Of a stretch of DNA of 64,000 nucleotides, positions 61,167 through 64,000 are shown piece after piece; position 1 is the stretch's first letter; each line of letters opens with the position of its first letter. The notes beneath the pieces were generated by a model. It was not told the DNA's origin and searched no databases. It worked only from the letters and a program-made list of their open reading frames with translations. The DNA is from Aeriscardovia sp. (lineage in GTDB: Bacteria; Actinomycetota; Actinomycetes; Actinomycetales; Bifidobacteriaceae), in assembly GCA_017405305.1 (NCBI GenBank), contig JAFRAT010000017.1, forward strand, positions 1 through 64,000, given 5' to 3'. A program made the translations under genes and the position numbers.

Positions 61167-61859
61167 ATGGTTATCTCACAGAAAATCGCACCGCAGGGAC
61201 AGGAGCCGGACCGCGCCCGGCGCCGCCGGATGCTCGCCGAGGGGGAGGAACTCGTCGCTTTCTATCCGCGGGCCGCATGCTCCCTGGACTACACGACGCC
61301 CTTCGAACTGGTGGTGGCCACTGTCCTTAGCGCGCAGACCACCGACAAGCGCGTCAACGCCGTCACCAAGGAGCTGTTCGCTCGATGGCCCACGCCGCAG
61401 GCGCTCGCAGCCGCCTTGTTGGAGGACGTGGAGGCCGTCATCCGTCCGCTCGGCTTCTTTCGTACCAAGGCGCTGCACATCGTCGGCCTGTCGCGGGAGT
61501 TGGTCGAGCGCTTCGGAGGCGTCGTTCCCCGCACGATGGCGGAGCTGACAACCCTGCCGGGCGTGGGCCGCAAGACGGCGAACGTGGTGCTGGGCGATGC
61601 CTTCGGCGTGCCGGGTTTCCCCGTCGACACCCATGTGACGCGCGTGACGGGACGTCTGCGCTGGACGGACCAGTGGCGTTCGGCGCATCCGGACCCCGTC
61701 AGGATCGAGAAACAGGTCACGGCCGTTTTCCCGCCGCAGGAGTGGGTGGGGATGAGCCACCGGCTCATCTATTTGGGGCGCGAGATCTGCCATCCACGGC
61801 ATCCGGCCTGCGCTCGCTGCCCGCTGGCAGCGACATGCCCGTCCGCCGGAATGGAGTAA
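61167..61859 (+). CDS. nth: Endonuclease III
   Basis: Bifunctional glycosylase/AP lyase removing oxidised pyrimidines. Core: ATVLSAQTTDKRVNAVT, helix-hairpin-helix with catalytic Lys in LPGVGRKTANVVLGDAFG, catalytic Asp in FPVDTHVTRVTGRL, and a [4Fe-4S] signature CHPRHPACARCPLAATC. The 230-residue length is normal. A -10-like TATGGT at 61154-61159 would place the transcript start at ATG 61167 (leaderless); an in-frame ATG at 61155 overlaps it. Divergent from the solute-binding gene. Confidence 0.94.
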   Translation: MVISQKIAPQGQEPDRARRRRMLAEGEELVAFYPRAACSLDYTTPFELVVATVLSAQTTDKRVNAVTKELFARWPTPQALAAALLEDVEAVIRPLGFFRTKALHIVGLSRELVERFGGVVPRTMAELTTLPGVGRKTANVVLGDAFGVPGFPVDTHVTRVTGRLRWTDQWRSAHPDPVRIEKQVTAVFPPQEWVGMSHRLIYLGREICHPRHPACARCPLAATCPSAGME

Positions 61860-62671
61860 GAAAGCCTTCGGAGCGTGGCGGCGCGCCCTGCAGCGCCGCT
61901 CGGGGTAGCCGAACCAGTGCCTGACGTCGTGGACCATGCCGAAGCGCGCTCAATTCGCTGCCAAGCCGGGCGCTCAGGCGGCGGGCGATCCCGCCGCCTG
62001 AGCGTATGCCGACGCAATGTCCGCAGCCTCGCCCACCCTGCAGCAGCCGGACATGGGCGGAAGACACGACCCGGTGGCTGGACAAGGTACCTGGGCAGCT
62101 CGAACTTTCTGTACGCCAATCGAAGGCGCCCCGTTGCTCGCTTGTCCGTGGCCACAATCGGTTTCGTCCGGCATCTTCGGCGAAACGCCGATCGCGTTGA
62201 TGCGCGGAGCCGAGGCCGCAGGGACATCGAGGCAGGCGCGGGGACGGTCACCACCGTCTCCGGCGAAACCGCGCTGGCCATGTCGCACAAGGATTCCGCG
62301 CAATCGGGAGGCCCTGGCCGGCGTCCAGCAGGAGGATGGTCCCTCCGAACAGCACGCCGAACCGGTGCGGCAGGCGCGACAGCGGAAGCTGCGCCGCCGG
62401 ACTCGAACGCCGTCATCGAAGTCACGTCGATGGGCACTTGTTTCTGGGCCATCAGCATCGCGCGCTTGACAAAAGCGGCAGCATCAACCCCATTGTCCCG
62501 GACGGAGTCGCCCAGAACCCGTCACCCAACCTCAGCCGCGCGTGATCCATCCAGTCCAATCAGCCGCCATCCCGTCCCCGCGGCCCTCCGCTCCTGCTGC
62601 GTCGCGCGGCTCCGCGCCATCAGACGAGCATCGACTAGGCTAGTGACGGAAAGAAGGGGAGGTGGCCAGCG
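61860..62671. other. 812-bp stretch with no intact gene
   Basis: Frames on both strands are short, Arg-rich and motif-poor. On the minus strand, 62458 to about 62005 begins like a gene (MLMAQKQVPIDVTSMTAFES) and a hydrophobic fragment, LPHRFGVLFGGTILLLDAGQ, appears one frame away, suggesting a frameshifted remnant. The hairpin at 61971-62004 sits where a terminator between nth and a convergent gene would be. No family could be named. Confidence 0.45.
61971..62004. terminator. 15-bp perfect hairpin downstream of nth
   Basis: CGCTCAGGCGGCGGG (61971-61985), tetraloop CGAT, exact complement 61990-62004. No U-tract. It lies 112 bp after nth, at the edge of the degenerate stretch. Confidence 0.65.
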
Positions 62672-63340
62672 ATGGCGGCGAAGAAGAACCGAGGTCTGTC
62701 GGAATCCGCGTGGATCGCAGGACTCGTCCTGCTGCTCGCGCCGGCCGCCGTGGCGGCTTCTCGCGGCACGGCGGCCGACGTCCGTATCCTCGATCTTCTC
62801 GTCGCGGCTGCGCTTGTCGTGCTGGTCGCCGGATGCTCGCCCGTCCTGGAAGCGCGCACCCCGAAAGCGCCGCGCTGGTTCGCGCTCCTGTGGGGCCTGG
62901 CGTCCTGCGCCTGCTCCGCGTGCGCGCTGGCGGCGTCGCCGAATCCGGCCCGGTCTTGGCTGGCCGAGTCACTAGCCGCCCTGACCACGTTGGTGGTGGC
63001 GGCCTTCGGCTTCGAGATGCTGCGCCGCCAGCGCACACATCTGATCTCCTCGCTGAGCGTCGTATGTTCGATGGGTCTGGCCGGCTGGCTTTCGGGCGGA
63101 TGGGCGTTCGCGCCGGCCTCGCTGTCGGCGTCGGGACGCCTCGTTCTGTCGCTACTGGTTCTGGCAGCGGTCGCCGTGGCCATCCGCGCGGCGTTCGGGA
63201 CAGCGGAACAACAGCTGCTCCAACAATGCCCTGAAGTAGCTTCCAGCGTGGGCGCGGGCAAGCGGGCGCTCGCGTCGGCGGCGCTGTCTCTGGCCGCGGT
63301 CGGCGCCGTTCCGGCGGTGCTGATGCTGCTGGACTGGTGA
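62672..63340 (+). CDS. Hypothetical integral membrane protein
   Basis: A 222-residue protein with about six hydrophobic segments (for example AWIAGLVLLLAPAAVAA, LLVAALVVLVAGC-like, and LSLLVLAAVAVAIRAAFG), a short basic N-terminus MAAKKNRGLSES, and a hydrophilic loop FGTAEQQLLQQCPEVA. GGGAGGTGG precedes ATG 62672 closely enough to act as Shine-Dalgarno. Convergent with ppa. I do not recognise the family; no enzymatic motif is visible. Confidence 0.75.
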   Translation: MAAKKNRGLSESAWIAGLVLLLAPAAVAASRGTAADVRILDLLVAAALVVLVAGCSPVLEARTPKAPRWFALLWGLASCACSACALAASPNPARSWLAESLAALTTLVVAAFGFEMLRRQRTHLISSLSVVCSMGLAGWLSGGWAFAPASLSASGRLVLSLLVLAAVAVAIRAAFGTAEQQLLQQCPEVASSVGAGKRALASAALSLAAVGAVPAVLMLLDW

Positions 63341-63456
63341 CGGCGGGAACGCAAAAAACCGTCCAGCCGGATGCGAAGATAGGTTCCTCGTCCTGCCGGG
63401 CGGTCTTGAGCGGAACGGAACGGCCGAAGAAGGTCAGCTCCGCGGTTCAGCGCCGC

Positions 63457-63960
63457 TCAGATGGCTTGCTTGCTCTGCGCGAGGCGTTCCTGGGACTCCT
63501 TGATGCAGGCGAGCGCGTGCTCTTTGTCGGTCCAGTAGTCGCCTGGCATGACTTCCTTGCCCGGCTCCAGAGCCTTGTACTGTTCGAAGAAATGCTTGAT
63601 CTCGTCTTTGTGGAAGGCCGGGACGTCGTCGATGTCTTTAATGTTCGCGTAGCGCACGTCGTCCGGCACGACGAGGATTTTGTCGTCGCCGCCTTCCTCG
63701 TCGACCATGTGGTACATACCCACGACGCGGCATTCGATGGCGCAGCCTGGGAACACCGGAATCATGTCCATGACGAGCGCGTCGAGCGGGTCGCCGTCGG
63801 CGCCGAGAGTGCCTTCGATGTAGCCGTAGTCGTCCGGGTAGCCCATGGAAGTGAAGAGGGTGCGGTCGAGCTTGATGCGGCCGGTCTCCGCGTCCATCTC
63901 GTACTTGTTGCGCGAGCCGCGCGGAATTTCGACGAGGACGGTGAAGGTGTCGTCTGCCAT
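63457..63960 (-). CDS. ppa: Inorganic pyrophosphatase
   Basis: Family I soluble pyrophosphatase, hydrolysing the pyrophosphate released in biosynthesis and tRNA charging. The 167-residue protein has [40 protein letters not shown] (metal-binding Asp in DGDPLDALV), and [17 protein letters not shown], all family-conserved. ATG 63960 is four codons before the first strand of the fold. Transcribed toward the hypothetical membrane protein gene. Confidence 0.97.
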   Translation of the reverse strand: MADDTFTVLVEIPRGSRNKYEMDAETGRIKLDRTLFTSMGYPDDYGYIEGTLGADGDPLDALVMDMIPVFPGCAIECRVVGMYHMVDEEGGDDKILVVPDDVRYANIKDIDDVPAFHKDEIKHFFEQYKALEPGKEVMPGDYWTDKEHALACIKESQERLAQSKQAI

Positions 63961-64000
63961 GTCGTTCCTGCTTTCTGTGTCGATGCCATCGCCGGCAGCG

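Noticed and set aside
61974-62303. Minus-strand fragment with LVRHGQ resembling a histidine phosphatase
   Set aside because: Only the six-residue motif matches; the following sequence has no further family residues and the frame is short.

Overview
The window is GC-rich actinobacterial chromosome, and gene content and order point to the Bifidobacteriaceae or a close relative. Evidence includes a eukaryote-like IleRS (HYGH and KMSKH motifs) behind an actinobacterial-type ileS T-box, an archaeal-like ValRS, a 30-codon bS22 gene, actinobacteria-specific families (DUF3107, DUF2342, DUF3052), a Rho with an Arg/Asp-rich insert, and many probable leaderless starts. Genus cannot be fixed from sequence alone. 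Nearly everything is housekeeping; there is no prophage, intact insertion sequence, CRISPR array or plasmid module.

Layout. 1-7.3 kb: a truncated membrane-anchored protein, a GadC-like amino-acid permease, trmL with a small RHH-like gene, mutY and radA (overlapping tail to tail), an anchored hypothetical, bS22. 7.3-13.6 kb: rpiA in frame behind RNase HI, an acyltransferase, pgm, a diacylglycerol-kinase-family gene. 13.7-18 kb: serS, tRNA-Ser, map, prfB, smpB. 18-28.2 kb: glmS, nnrD, a RluA-family synthase, an orphan ZnuA-like lipoprotein, alr, dgt, dnaG. 28.2-37 kb: tRNA-Arg, xseB, xseA, an alpha/beta hydrolase, T-box plus ileS, a second permease. 37-43.9 kb: operator-like repeats, a TRIC-like channel, VKOR, a PHP phosphoesterase, DUF3107, an APH-like protein, a compact UvrD-like helicase. 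44-50.1 kb: DUF2342 metalloprotease, an S16 protease apparently lacking PDZ, DUF3052, TM2, tRNA-Val, phasin-like plus ABC1/UbiB pair. 50.1-54.2 kb: tRNA-His, ABC ATPase remnant, tRNA-Leu, tRNA-Thr, acyltransferase, pgi. 54.2-64 kb: rho, valS, an orphan family-5 solute-binding protein, nth, a degenerate stretch, a membrane protein, ppa.

How genes work together. pgm, pgi, glmS and rpiA connect sugar-phosphate pools to cell-wall and pentose metabolism; alr and glmS feed peptidoglycan. serS, ileS, valS, five tRNA species besides tRNA-Ser, prfB, map, trmL, smpB and bS22 serve translation. mutY, radA, nth, xseA/xseB, dnaG and the UvrD-like helicase serve DNA maintenance. The 40-50 kb block resembles an uncharacterised conserved actinobacterial neighbourhood (helicase, DUF2342, S16 protease, ABC1 kinase) and is the best place to look for new biology.

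A recurring architectural feature is the long, perfect or near-perfect inverted repeat at gene ends, especially between convergent genes (stems of 12 to 30 bp), often without a U-tract.
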